Assembly: GCA_024500155.1 (NCBI GenBank)
Contig: CM044880.1
Coordinates: 1,116,001-1,180,000, forward strand
From: Chenopodium formosanum
Taxonomy: Eukaryota > Streptophyta > Magnoliopsida > Caryophyllales > Amaranthaceae
DNA: 64,000 bases
Reading direction: 5' to 3'
The notes beneath the pieces were generated by a model that was not told where the DNA came from, did not search any database, and saw only the letters and a program-made list of their open reading frames with translations. The position numbers and the translations under genes were made by a program. Every line of letters begins with the position of its first letter. Within the stretch, counting starts at the first letter, position 1. Below, piece by piece: positions 1 through 11,739 of this stretch.

Positions 1-513
1 GTATGGAGTAGTAACAATTTGCTAAGTTTTTCAAATGGACTTGATCATCTTACACTATGTTAATCTGCAACTATACTCCTTGAATTTTACCTAGAAGTAA
101 TTTTTGTACATATCAATTTGTATTTTAATATTTTAAATACTTGTATGAAAGATTCAGATGGTTAAAAATCGACTATTGGGAGAACAAATGATATTACTAA
201 ATTACTTGTTAGAATATTGTTATACAAGGTCCTGTACTGAATAAAAGTGTATCCGATATACATGGAAGAAGGTTCTCTTTAAAAAGTAGTTTTTTTCCCA
301 TTAGCTAGAGCTTGGAGGAATCCCCAAGGGCCTATTGTGATTCTAAATATGAAAATCAATGTAGGGAAAAGTGTCTTGAAGATTTTTTTAAAAAAAATAA
401 AATAATCAATTTTTATTCGTAATCTCAATTGTGCTAAAGAATTTTTTTTTTTTTTTTTTTTAATTTACTGTTGTGAACATTTAACATAAATAATAATAAT
501 AATATTTTTACAG
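1..513 (+). other. intron of the MINIYO gene (5' part outside window)
   Basis: AT-rich non-coding sequence with T-runs, ending in a pyrimidine-rich tract and the CAG acceptor at 511-513. No further exon was recognised in it. Confidence 0.6.
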
Positions 514-3500
514 ACTGAGCCATCGGTGGCCCTGGAGGAATGTATATTATCGATACTTGTGGCAGTTGCTAGGCATTCCCCTACATGTGCAACTGCAATC
601 TGGAAGTGTGAAAGGCTTGTTCAGACAATTGTCAACAAATTTACAATGAAGGATGCATTGGAGCTTCAGGCTTCTAAAATTAAATCTGTGACCCTTCTAA
701 GAGTAAGCATCATAGTCCAATTATCCTATATTGTAGTTTAATTGTAAACCATTGGCAATTTTATTTGAACAGAAGATTCATTTTTTTATTCCAATTTTTT
801 GTGATTTTTTTTTTAAAAAAAAAATAAAAAAAATTGAATTAGTGGTTCATTATTTAAAAAAAAAAAAAAAAAAAAAGAACTAACTCATGTAAGTCATTGA
901 GTTCATCTTATTTTGAAAATATGGTTCTGCTTTTAGCTGTTTTTTATTTTTTATTTTGTATGCAAGTATACTAAAGAATCATTTTATCAAGTCTTCAATG
1001 TTAATTTTTGTGAACTAAAGCCTCGATGTTTTCCGAGTTGGAGGCTCATGTACTCATTTTCAGAGCTCTACTCACTGGATAATTTCTTTTTTTTTTTTTT
1101 TTGAAAAAATTATTGCCTCTTCCCCCCTCCTAACCTTTGCTTTCTGATAAAGGTTTTAGCTCAGTCAAGCAAGAATGCTTGTATAGAGTTCATCCAGAAT
1201 GGATTTTTCCAAACTATGACATGGCATCTGTATCGAGTGATGCATTCAATTGATGAGTGGATTAGATCTGGGAAAGAGAAGTGTAAGCTAACGTCAGAGT
1301 TGATGGTAGAACAATTACGTTTCTGGAAGGTCTGTGTCATGCATGGCCACTGCATATCTTCTTTCACGGGCTTTTTTCCTGCTTTGTGTCTGTGGTTGAA
1401 TCCTCCAACATTTGACAAACTCATAGAGGCAAATGTCTTTCATGAATTTGTTTCCATTAGTATGGAAGTGTATCTAGTTTTGGAGACATTAGCTAGAAGG
1501 CTTCCAGATCTACATTCCACAGAAGCTAGAAATCAAGAATTTCAGGAAAGTTGTGGTGCTAATTTAGAATCTTGGTGCTGGAATGACGTTGGTCCAATGG
1601 TTGATATGGCTTTCAAGTGGCTAGAGATGAAGGCTGATTCAACCTTTTCAAAGTTCTTGTACCAGCAAAATGGAGCTGATGACAATTTTGTGAATCATTC
1701 TCATGTATCCTCCTTGTTATGGGTGCTGTCTGCTGTTATGCACATGCTTAATACTGTTCTTAAAAAAGCGACTCCTGGAGATGTGCTCAAGCTCAAAGGC
1801 AACTGGCGGTTGCCAGAATTTGTAGCTAAACTTTTGCTTCAATTCATTAAAAAAGGTATTCTGAACTTTTCTGATGAAAGCAATAATGAATGTTCTGGAG
1901 ATCAATGGGCACTAGGTTCTTTTGTTGAGAAGTTGTGTGATTTTAGACATCAGTCAGATTATGAGATGTCAATAGCTTCTGTGTGCTGCCTTCATGGATT
2001 ACTCCGGGTAATAGTTTCCACTGATCACTTAATTCAGATTACTGGAGACAATGTTGGACCATTATATTTTCACGGATATGAGCAGATTAGAGACAACAAG
2101 TTGCTTCAGGATGGCATTTTTAAATGTTCCCTGAGTGATTGGAGAAAAGTGATTAGTGAATTTGTTAAGTTAGTCACTTCAGAATGGCACACCATTCGCC
2201 ACATTGAGGCATTTGGCAGGGGAGGTCCTGCTCCTGGGGTTGGGGTGGGATGGGGTACTTTTGGTGGTGGCTTTTGGTCCTCTACTATTGCCTTGGTTCA
2301 AGCAGATTCAAGATTGCTTATTGAGTTGCTTGGAACATTTCATTCGTCTTCCAGAGATCTACTTGTGGTAGATGAGCATAATTTTATGCTGCAGAGTGTC
2401 AATTCTGCCTTGGCAGCGAGTTTAGTGGCAGGACCAGGGGATGAAATGATTATACAGAATGTATTGGATATCTTGATGGGAACCTCTGTTCTCAAATATC
2501 TTGATCAATGTATATTCCACTTTCTTCACTCTTATAAAGGAGTAGAGCCATTAAAGTTGGACTATAAAGAAAGTGACTTCATTCAATTTGGCAAGATTCT
2601 GGCTTCTCACTTCAGACATAGATGGTTGTCGGGAAAGAAAAAGAAGAAATCTGTCACAAAGGAAGGCAAAAATTGTGGAACTAAAACTGTCAAACCAAGT
2701 GGCCTTTCTCTAGACACCATTCCCGAAGATATGGAAGCGTCAATAATTTCTGGGGGAAATGGCAACTCTATAATGGTTGAGTGGGCTCGGCAACGGCTGC
2801 CTCTTCCCAGTCATTGGTTGCTAAGTCCTATAGTTACAATTGGTGAGATCAAATCTAGCAAGTCTCTAAATACTTCGGGTGGAACTGATTCTGTGAAGTT
2901 TCACGAAGTTGCAAGAGCTGGGATTTTCTTCCTTCTGGGTATTGAAGCAATGGCCTCCAGGCTTTCAGATGAAGACAACTCCCCTGTTCGGAGCATACCT
3001 TTTATCTGGAAACTACATGGATTATCTGTACCGTTACTTGTAGGAATGGATGTACTTGAAGATGAAAGGAGCAGGTTTATGTATGGAGTGTTACAAAGCC
3101 TCTATGGTCAACTTCTAGATGAGTTGTGGATCAGTAGCACCAAATCTATTGCCCTTAAGACCGGAACTTCTTCGGATGCTGACTTGTTTTCGGTTAATTG
3201 TCTGAGGTTTCAGTCTGAGATTCATGAGAACTATTCCACGTTCATTGAAACTCTTGTGGAGCAATTTGCTGCAATTTCATATGGTGATGTGATTTACGGA
3301 CGACAAATTGCAATATATCTTCACAGACAGATTGATGCTTCAATTAGACTTGCCACTTGGAATGCTCTATCTAATGCCCATGTTCTTGAACTCCTACCAC
3401 CTTTGATTAACTGTGTAACTCAAAGAGAAGGATATTTGGAACCTTCTGAGGTATTTTTTAATTCTTTCGACTTTTTTTTTTTTTACTCGTATTTATTTTA

Positions 3501-4861
3501 CAAACTAAAAGTTAAATCGCTGAAATTACTTCTTGCCTCATAATAGAAAGGCACTCCAGGTTCTGTGTGGCACTTAAGAAATTGTCTAGATTTTCAAGCA
3601 TGCTCTTGATCTGCAGTAGGGCTGGAGGGCATGGGTGTTTAAAGGTGTTAATTTAAAAGAATATTCAGTATAATATGCAACTGGAACTTTGAATACTTTC
3701 CTTGGATTATTTGGTAGATTTGAGGGTAGCTTAGGAGTGTGTCCAACTGTTCATATGAAGCCACTCGCCAGCACTCCTGCATGTAATTGTTGTTGTATGC
3801 GAGATATGTTTATTACAATAATTTCTTATAGTTTTAAGCAAGCATACTGTAAGATGAGATGTTCATCCCCTTTAATTTTGCCCAGGATGATGAAGGTATA
3901 TTGGAAGCCTATGTAAAATCCTGGACTTCTGGTTCCCTTGATAGAGCTGCAGCTCGGGACTCAATGACATATGCTATTGCTGTACATCATCTATCATCAT
4001 TCATTTTCAACAAATCTCGTGGAGAGAAACTGTCGCTACGAAATAAACTTGTGAAATCACTATTGAGGGATTTTTCACGCAAACAGCAACATGAGGTATT
4101 CTTTTGCTGTTTAGTTCTGTCATTATAATGAGACCATAGATGGCATGATTCATGAAAATATGCTCTTTCATTGGTTAATTAAGATACACTGCTGCAACCT
4201 AAAAGATGATTGCTCGTGACTTTGCAACTTTTCTAGTTTTTATAGAACCAAATAAAAATGTTATGGATTTCAAAGATGTCTGCAGAACTAACTTTCTCAG
4301 AAGACTGCATAGATTTTCAAAGATTTCATCAGCATTCAAATAAGGTGTCCTGTTAATTAGATTATCCCCTCCCCTTATATTTTTGTCTTTATTTGACCCC
4401 AAGAATTAGATTCTGTGCTTTCATTGAAAGCATAATCTGCCTTCTGCCATATATACCCGCACTTCAGTATAAATCCTATTTTACTGTATTATGAATAATA
4501 ATATATAAATTAAAAAATTAAAAAAGTTTCCGGATCATATCATTATTATGATTCCATGTTAACTGTAAACATCCTCCCATCCTGTTATTTAATCTCTTAT
4601 CCAACTAGATAATCAAGTTAGGGTTTTCTCATTTTGCTGACCTACAATAATCTATTTCAGGCCATGATGTTGGATTTGGTCCAGTATGAACACTTGTGTG
4701 CCATTCAGAAGTCCGAGCAGGATGCTTCTACTGTTGTACAGATGGACTGCATTGATTCGAGGTTGGAGCTGCTGAAAGAATCATGTGAAGGAAACTCACA
4801 GCTCTTGACAATAGTGGAGAAACTCAAATCTTCCATTTTAAACAAGCAATCTGGAGTTTGA
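514..4861 (+). CDS. IYO: MINIYO / RPAP1-type transcription elongation regulator, C-terminal part
   Basis: Exons read as 514-702, 1153-3450, 3886-4095 and 4661-4861 (stop TGA 4859-4861), joined by GT-AG introns in phase 0; about 965 residues are visible and the N-terminal part lies left of the window. The block AFGRGGPAPGVGVGWGTFGG near 2209-2268 is the RPAP1/MINIYO signature, and exon 2 opens with VLAQSSKNACIEFIQ as in plant orthologues. The family is a nuclear/cytoplasmic factor that binds RNA polymerase II and elongation factors; in Arabidopsis IYO promotes the start of cell differentiation. The lysine-rich patch KKKKKSVTKEGK (near 2635) could be a nuclear localisation signal (inference). 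No frameshift or stop is seen in the spliced frame. The Arabidopsis protein is about 1,460 aa, so about one third is missing here. Family identification is firm; exon borders are by eye. Confidence 0.9.
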
Positions 4862-5629
4862 AGTAAACTACTAGATTATAAATTAGACCTTGGAAAACAT
4901 GATGCTCATGTCAGTTGGGATCTTCAAGCGTAACTGTGAGGCTATATAATATCATAACATACAGTTTTACCGTAAAGAACATTTGGTGTTACTCATATCA
5001 TGTACAGGGATATCAGTTCCCGTTTGAGGTACTGCAGTTTATCTAAGAGATCTGATGGCGAATTCTGTTCTGAAAATAGCTCATGTCAGCTATTGAACAC
5101 CAGGTGATCTGAAAAGGCAAGATGCTGAAGAATAGCAAAGCAGTGGTAAATTGGAGACAATTTTTTGCTGAGACCTTGTAAATGCTAGTTGCATGAGGTA
5201 CACTGATTTTGCTGGTTAAACTATTCTAATTTCAAATTCTATGTATGTACATAGCAAACAGAATTATTCGCTAATTGAGCCAAGTAATATTAGGTCTAAA
5301 CCTTTTGCTTCCTTGTATGGAGCAGAGTTGATTGATTATTTCCTTCAGAGGTACTGAAATTGGTACGTCATAGTCCTAGCTGCCACAAAATTCTAAAAGA
5401 CCTTCATATGAGATACCGCCACACCTATCTAAATTATTGTCGAAGCTACCTTCTCAGACCAAGATCGCAATTTTTAACCTCTCGGAACCATTAGGGGTTA
5501 GCCAAATAGTTGTACGAGTATGTAAAATGTACTCGATCCTCGATATTAGGGTTGGAACCTTTGAGAATTGGGACTACAAGTTACATCGGATCCTTCTAAA
5601 TCAAATAAAATAAATCACAATATATCTAC
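4862..5629 (+). other. MINIYO 3' UTR and spacer up to the copia insertion
   Basis: Non-coding DNA after the MINIYO stop. The first few hundred bases probably hold the 3' UTR and poly(A) signals, but no single AATAAA-type site stands out. It ends at the TCTAC target site (5625-5629) of the retrotransposon. Confidence 0.5.
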
Positions 5630-5818
5630 TGTTAAGATATATTATTTTGAATATATCTTTATCATTGTAAATATATTAGTTTCCTTGTTTATAGCCTAGG
5701 ATCTTTTGTACTTAGCTATTTCCTTGTTAGTAGCTTAATTAGTGCCTTATGTTAAGGATGTACATTGTATATATTGGCTAAGCATGGAATGCAATACTCA
5801 CGGAATATAATTCTTTCA
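5630..5818 (+). repeat. 5' LTR of the copia element
   Basis: 189 bp, TG...CA ends; by eye no mismatch to the 3' LTR. Contains TTGTATATATTGG (5766-5778), a likely TATA region for the element's transcript. Confidence 0.93.
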
Positions 5819-5827
5819 TGGTATCAG
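5819..5827 (+). other. primer-binding site for initiator tRNA-Met
   Basis: TGGTATCAG directly follows the 5' LTR. The usual plant copia site continues AGC; here it continues TTAGC, so the match is only about 9 bases. Confidence 0.75.
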
Positions 5828-5931
5828 TTAGCTAGGGTATTCTCTCGTTTCCGCTCGACCCTATTTCCGCCCAATATCAACAGTTTTTCCGTCATCCTCT
5901 TTCCCTCCTCTTAACTCCGGCAATCCTCACG

Positions 5932-8900
5932 ATGTCGGACAAATCTTCTTTCCATCCTGCTTTCACAGTCTCTAATATCAAGAGTAACATTCCCGTTATT
6001 TTACAAATGGAGAATTCTCAATACTCGACTTGGGCGGAACTCTTTAAGGTTCACGCACGTTCTCACAAAGTCCTTCACCATATCATTGCTCCGGCCAAAG
6101 GCAAGGAGACACCTCCTCCCTCCACTGACGCAGAGAAGGAACAATGGTTGACCTTGGACGCCACGGTTATTTCGTGGATATACTCTACCATTTCTAATGA
6201 TCTTTTGACCACCATTATCGAGCCCGATGCTACGACAATGGAAGCTTGGAATAGACTGCGTGACATATTTCAAGATAATGAAAATTCCCGCGCCGTAGCT
6301 CTTGAACAGGAGTTTTCCACCACTTCTATGGAGGATTTTCCTAATGCCTCATCTTACTGTCAACGCCTCAAATCCTTGGCTGATCGGTTAAAGAATGTCG
6401 ATGCTCCGGTGTCGGATAGTAGAATGATATTGCAATTAGTTGGAGGCCTCACAAAGGCGTATGGTGGTGTTGGCACGTTAATCCGGCAAAGCAACCCACT
6501 ACCCCCCTTCTACAAAGCTCGGTCCATGCTCATTCCAGAGGAAACGAGTATGGCCAAGGAGACGGTTACCGAATCAGCCATGGTAGCATCTTCCCATTCG
6601 GATTCCCCTCATAATTCTGAAAATACAGGGGGTTCGAAAGGAAAAAAATTTGGCCGGAAAAACACCGGCGGCCGGCGTACCAGTAGCAGCGGCGGCGGTC
6701 CAGGTGGCAGTCGTCCAGGCGGGGGGAGTAAAACCGGCGGCAAGAGTCAGCAGGGAGGTGGTCGTCAGTCGTAACATGCGACCCCTGCTCCTCCATTTTG
6801 GCAGCCTCCATACGCACCTTGGTGGGTGAATGGGGCCTGGCCCATGCCACCATGCCCATATCCTACTCAAGGATGGGCTAGGCCTCAGCAAACCAGACCT
6901 CAAGCTCCTGGCATTCTTGGTCCACGGCCTCCGACCCAGCAGCAGCAAGCTTATGCAACTCAATATGGTCAATCTACCTCGTCTACTCCAACGGACATAG
7001 AGGCAGCCATGCATACTATGTCTCTTGCTCAACCGGACCCGTCTTGGTACATGGATACCGGTGCAACATCCCATATGACGTCCTCTTCCGGTAATTTCTC
7101 GTCTTATTTTAATTTGAGCATTCATCCTAATAATGGCATTATTGTTGGCAATGGCAATACTATTCCGATTATTGGCTATGGAAAATCATGTTTACCCTCT
7201 CCTAATCCGCCCCTATCCCTCAACAATGTCCTTCATGCACCCAAATTAATCAAAAATCTCATTTCTGTTCGTAAGTTTACAACTGATAATTCTGTGTCTG
7301 TAGAATTTGATCCATTTGGGTTTTCTGTGAAGGATTTTCGGACGGGGATACCAATCATGAGATGTAATAGCCATGGAGACCTCTATCCTATCACCACCAC
7401 TAGCAACAATCAAGCTACATCCACTTTTGCTGCCATCTCTCCTAAGCTTTGGCATGACCGCTTGGGTCATCCGGGGATTCCTATCTTAGATACTCTTAAG
7501 AAAAATAATAGCATTGATTGTACTAGTTTTTCAAATTCTAGCATTTGTGGTTCTTGTGTATTGGGAAAACACATCAAATTGCCGTTTCCTTCTTCTTTAT
7601 CTAATACAACAATGCCGTTTGACATTATTCATAATGATTTATGGTCTTCTCCTATTTTGAGTTCTATGGGACATAAATATTATATGTTGCTTTTGGATGA
7701 TTTTTCTAATTTTTTATGGACTTTTCCTTTGTCTAGAAAATCAGAAGTGTTTGATAATTTTCTTGCTTTCAAAACACATATTCTCACCCAATTTGAGCGT
7801 CATATTAAAAATGTCCAATGTGATAATGGTAGGGAATTTGATAATAATTCTTTTTGGGATTTTTGTTAGTCTAATGGCATGTCCTTTAGATTATCTTGTC
7901 CTCATACCTTGTCTCAAAATGGGAAATCTGAACGCAAAATAAGATCAATCAATAATGTCACTCGTACTCTTCTTGCTCATGCCTCTCTTCCTCCTTCTTT
8001 TTGGCATCATGCCTTACAAATGGCAACATATCTTCTTAACATCATTCCTAGCAAACTTTTGGGAAATAAGTCTCCTCTAGAGGTTTTGTACAATAGGATT
8101 CCTTCTTATTCTCATTTACGGGTGTTTGGTTGTTTATGCTACCCTCTCATTCCATCCACTACTATTAATAAGCTACAACCTAGATCCACACCTTGTGTTT
8201 TTTTGGGGTATCCTTCCAACCACCGGGGTTACAAATGTTTTGACTTATCCTCTAATAAAATCATCGTTTGTCGTCATGTTTTATTTGATGAGACTGTATT
8301 CCCGTTTGCTAAACTATATGTGCCACATTCTGATTCTTATGATTTCCTAGATAATGGTCTATCACCATATATCTTACATCACCTCACGGATCAGCAGGTC
8401 CAACATCACCTCCCCCCACCTTCTCCCAGGCCCAGTACACCCACGGCCCAAACAGAACCAGCCTCTCCTAACTCGACCCGACCGTTTTTTTGTGACAGTG
8501 GGTCATTTCCCACTAGCCCACATCAAAACTCCACCTCTCCTCCTAGCCCATGTCCGCCCTCACCTCCACAAATGAGCCAAACACAATCCGGCCCAATTGC
8601 TCCCCCTTCTTCTATTTCTCTTCAGCAGTCCAAAATGGTAACAAGGAGTCAAAATGGGATAGTTAAGCCTAATCCCAAATTCACTCAACATTCGTTACAC
8701 ACTTCGGTGTCGAAGTCACCATTACCCCGTAATCCGATTGAGGCTCTTCGTGACTCTAATTGGAAATTGGCCATGGATGAGGAATTTGATGCTCTTATTA
8801 AAAATAAGACGTGGGAGTTGGTGCCCCGTCCGCCTGATGTTAATGTTATTCGGTCTATGTGGATTTTTGTTCATAAAGTGAAATCTGACGGTTCTTTTGA

Positions 8901-10251
8901 GAGGCATAAAGCCCGTCTTGTAGGTGATGGCAAAACTCAACAGGTTGGCATTGATTGTGGGGAGACTTTTAGTCCGGTTGTGAAACCGGCTACCATTCGT
9001 ACTGTTCTTAGCCTTGCATTGTCAAAATCTTGGCCTATTCATCAGCTTGATGTCAAGAATGCTTTCTTACATGGTGAACTTAATGAGACAGTATATATGC
9101 ATCAACCTCTTGGTTTCCGTAATAAGACTCACCCTGATTATGTATGTCTGTTACGGAAGTCATTATATGGTCTTAAGCAGGCACCCCGAGCATGGTACAA
9201 GAGGTTTGCTGATTTTGTTGCTTCTATTGGTTTTACTAATAGTAAGAGTGACAACTCTCTCTTTATTTTTCGTAAAGGGAAACAGGTAGCTTATTTGCTA
9301 TTATATGTTGATGACATTATTCTTACTGCTTCTTCTGATTCTCTGCGGCGCTCTATTATGTCCCTTCTTAGCTCGGAATTTGCTATGAAGGACTTGGGTC
9401 ATCTTAATTATTTTCTTGGCATAGCAGTGACAAGGCATAAGGGTGGGTTATTTTTGTCACAACGCAAATATGCAGAGGAAATTATTGACCGTGCAGGGAT
9501 GGCTTCGTGCAAACCTTCGGCTACACCTGTTGAGGTAAAACCGAAGGACAGTTCCACAGGTTCCCCATGTGCCGATCCTACTTTATATCGGAGTCTTGCA
9601 GGTGCCTTACAATACCTTACTTTCACTAGACCAGATATCTCATATGCAGTCCAACAGGTTTGTTTACATATGCATGATCCGAAAGAGAATCATATGGCAG
9701 CCCTCAAACGGGTTATTCGGTATGTGCAAGGCACTATTGATCATGGTTTGCATCTGTATCCGTCTTCTTTTTCTTCCCTTGTCTCATATACAGATGCAGA
9801 TTGGGCTGGGTGTCCGGATACGAGACGATCCACATCTGGCTATTGTGTGTATTTGGGAGATAATTTGATTTCTTGGTCCTCGAAACGGTAGGCTACTTTA
9901 TCTAAGTCTAGTGCCGAGGCGGAGTACAGGGGTGTTGCTAATGTCATTTCTGAGTCATGTTGGCTTCGAAACTTGCTTTTAGAGTTACATTGTCCGATTA
10001 AAAAGGCCACATTAGTATATTGCGACAATGTAAGTGCTATTTATCTTTCTGGCAATCCGGTGCAACATCAACGTACAAAACACATCGAGATGGATATTTT
10101 GTTTGTTCGTGAAAAGGTCGCACGTGGTGAGGTCCGTGTCCTTCATGTTCCATCTCGGCACCAAATTGCAGATATTTTTACAAAAGGACTTCCTCGTATA
10201 CTTTTTGAAGATTTTAAGGATAGTCTAAGTGTTCGGTCTCCTCCCGCTTAA
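5932..10251 (+). pseudogene. copia gag-pol polyprotein frame with three in-frame stops
   Basis: One reading frame of 1,440 codons runs from ATG 5932 to TAA 10249-10251, broken by TAA at 6772-6774 (codon 281), TAG at 7867-7869 (codon 646) and TAG at 9889-9891 (codon 1320). Segments in order: Gag (5932-6774) with a Gly/Arg/Ser-rich tail and no CCHC zinc knuckle; aspartic protease DTG at 7054-7062; integrase with an HHCC-type zinc region (near 7450-7560) and DDE core residues (HNDLW, CDNGREF, then a Glu in NGKSERK); reverse transcriptase with YVDD at 9304-9315; RNase H with TDADWAG near 9790 and SSAEAEY after the last stop. There are no frameshifts. The first stop lies at the Gag/Pol boundary and could conceivably act as a readthrough stop; the second falls inside integrase and the third inside RNase H. 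Confidence 0.9.
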
Positions 10252-10253
10252 AC

Positions 10254-10263
10254 TACGGGGGTG
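10254..10263 (+). other. polypurine tract of the copia element
   Basis: ACGGGGGTGT directly before the 3' LTR start at 10264, the position where plus-strand priming occurs in LTR elements. Confidence 0.65.
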
Positions 10264-10452
10264 TGTTAAGATATATTATTTTGAATATATCTTTATCATT
10301 GTAAATATATTAGTTTCCTTGTTTATAGCCTAGGATCTTTTGTACTTAGCTATTTCCTTGTTAGTAGCTTAATTAGTGCCTTATGTTAAGGATGTACATT
10401 GTATATATTGGCTAAGCATGGAATGCAATACTCACGGAATATAATTCTTTCA
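10264..10452 (+). repeat. 3' LTR of the copia element
   Basis: 189 bp, matching 5630-5818 throughout by eye and followed by the TCTAC target duplicate. Confidence 0.93.
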
Positions 10453-10457
10453 TCTAC

Positions 10458-11653
10458 AAAAATGTAGAGGATCCTCTTAAGGATCCCCTTTATAGCTGGC
10501 CTAATTAGAAAACTTTAGATAAAGGAGAGGAAACTAATGTGCTACTAAACCTGCTACCAATAAAGACAATAATCCAATTAACAAAGGCCAAATAGCACAA
10601 TTAATATTGCTAACTTGACTTTGTTTTCCAATATACTGTATTATGTGTTGATTGTGAATTGTGATCATCACTATAATGTTAATAAACGGCAGAAAATTAA
10701 AAGCAAACAAAAAACACGTAATATATTAGGTACAATCAAAATCATTGATTGAGCTAAAGTAATTAAAAAGAAGGTCGTGTATCATGCTCTAATCATCTTG
10801 TCTCCCCTTCTTTCTTAAAATAAGTGTTTATATAAAAAAGGAAACAACGTCAGATAGGAATTCTTGTTATTTAAGAATAAAAATTGATTACCAACAATTA
10901 GTTAATTAAAATTTTGAGTGGTTTAGGTGAATGGCTAAACATAATTAATTTTTCATATTTTACTCACAGCTTGTACTTCGTAAATAGTCTTGCTAATGTT
11001 TTAACCTATTATAATAACTAGCATTTTAAGTTTAAGGGGAAGTGAACAGAAATTACGGGTCTGTTTTTTTCAGCTTAATTTCAGTTCAGTTCAAAATCGA
11101 TAGGTTTAATGAATATGAACCCTCCCTTCCCCTCCCACTACTCCACTAGGCCACTAATGAGTTGATCAATCAGTCATAGTGTCGTTCACCAGGAGGCACT
11201 ATGACCAATTAATAAATATGATCTGACAACTTAAATATAGGGACCTTGGTATTAATGCGGACCTAGCTAGTTATTAATAGCTAAAAGTGTTTGTCGCTGT
11301 GCAACACGGTAGCCTTGTTTCTCGATCTGATATACTGCCGTCGCAATTCACTAGCCTCACACTCTCAACGATCTCGATCTCGATCTCGATCTCAATCTAT
11401 TCATTAATTATTTGTCAACCACTTTCGCCGGAGAATACCGGTAATAAGTTGTTATTATTGCCGAGACCCCATATGGTATTATATTTGAGTATTAAATGTT
11501 TGATAATTGATCTCCTGAAATTGGTCAATCGGTCATATATAATACAATTAATCGTAACAATTATAAATTAACTTTCTCACTTGATAGATGATCGACTACT
11601 GACAAAAAACGTGGAAAAGAAGAAGGCCAACATATGCCTGGCATAGGCAGCAT
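10458..11653. other. spacer upstream of the O-methyltransferase
   Basis: AT-rich, no gene recognised. It holds a short Tourist-like MITE remnant (about 11058-11122) and a small CGATCT microsatellite (about 11369-11392). Confidence 0.5.
11058..11122. repeat. short Tourist-like MITE remnant
   Basis: Begins GGGTCTGTTTTTTTC, contains TTTCAGTTCAGTTCAAAATC and ends near ATGAACCC, echoing the longer family members at 15941, 22040, 39131, 47306 and 49997. Strongly shortened. Confidence 0.4.
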
Positions 11654-11660
11654 TATATAA
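11654..11660 (+). promoter_or_regulatory. TATA box of the O-methyltransferase gene
   Basis: TATATAA, 80 bp before the ATG at 11740; followed by a TA microsatellite (about 11672-11687) in the probable 5' leader. Confidence 0.6.
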
Positions 11661-11739
11661 AGCCTTCACCTATATATATATATATATGCTTGGTATTAGA
11701 TACGAATAGAAATAAAATACAAACATAAACAAAAAAAAA

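Larger units (their letters stand above)
5630..10452 (+). mobile_element. complete Ty1/copia LTR retrotransposon, very young
   Basis: It is bounded by two 189-bp LTRs that look identical and by a perfect 5-bp target duplication TCTAC (5625-5629 and 10453-10457). LTRs start TGTTAAG and end TTTCA. Behind the 5' LTR is a primer-binding site TGGTATCAG (5819-5827), matching the 3' end of initiator tRNA-Met; before the 3' LTR is a purine-rich ACGGGGGTG (10254-10262). Internal order is Gag, protease, integrase, reverse transcriptase, RNase H, which defines Ty1/copia rather than Ty3. The Gag tail and the region before the protease suggest the Ale/Retrofit lineage (tentative). The coding frame has three stops, so the copy cannot make a full polyprotein without readthrough. 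Confidence 0.95.

Noticed and set aside
6574..7125. 183-codon open frame on the minus strand opposite Gag
   Set aside because: Complement of the Gly/Pro-rich Gag tail; no domain, and the plus strand explains the sequence.
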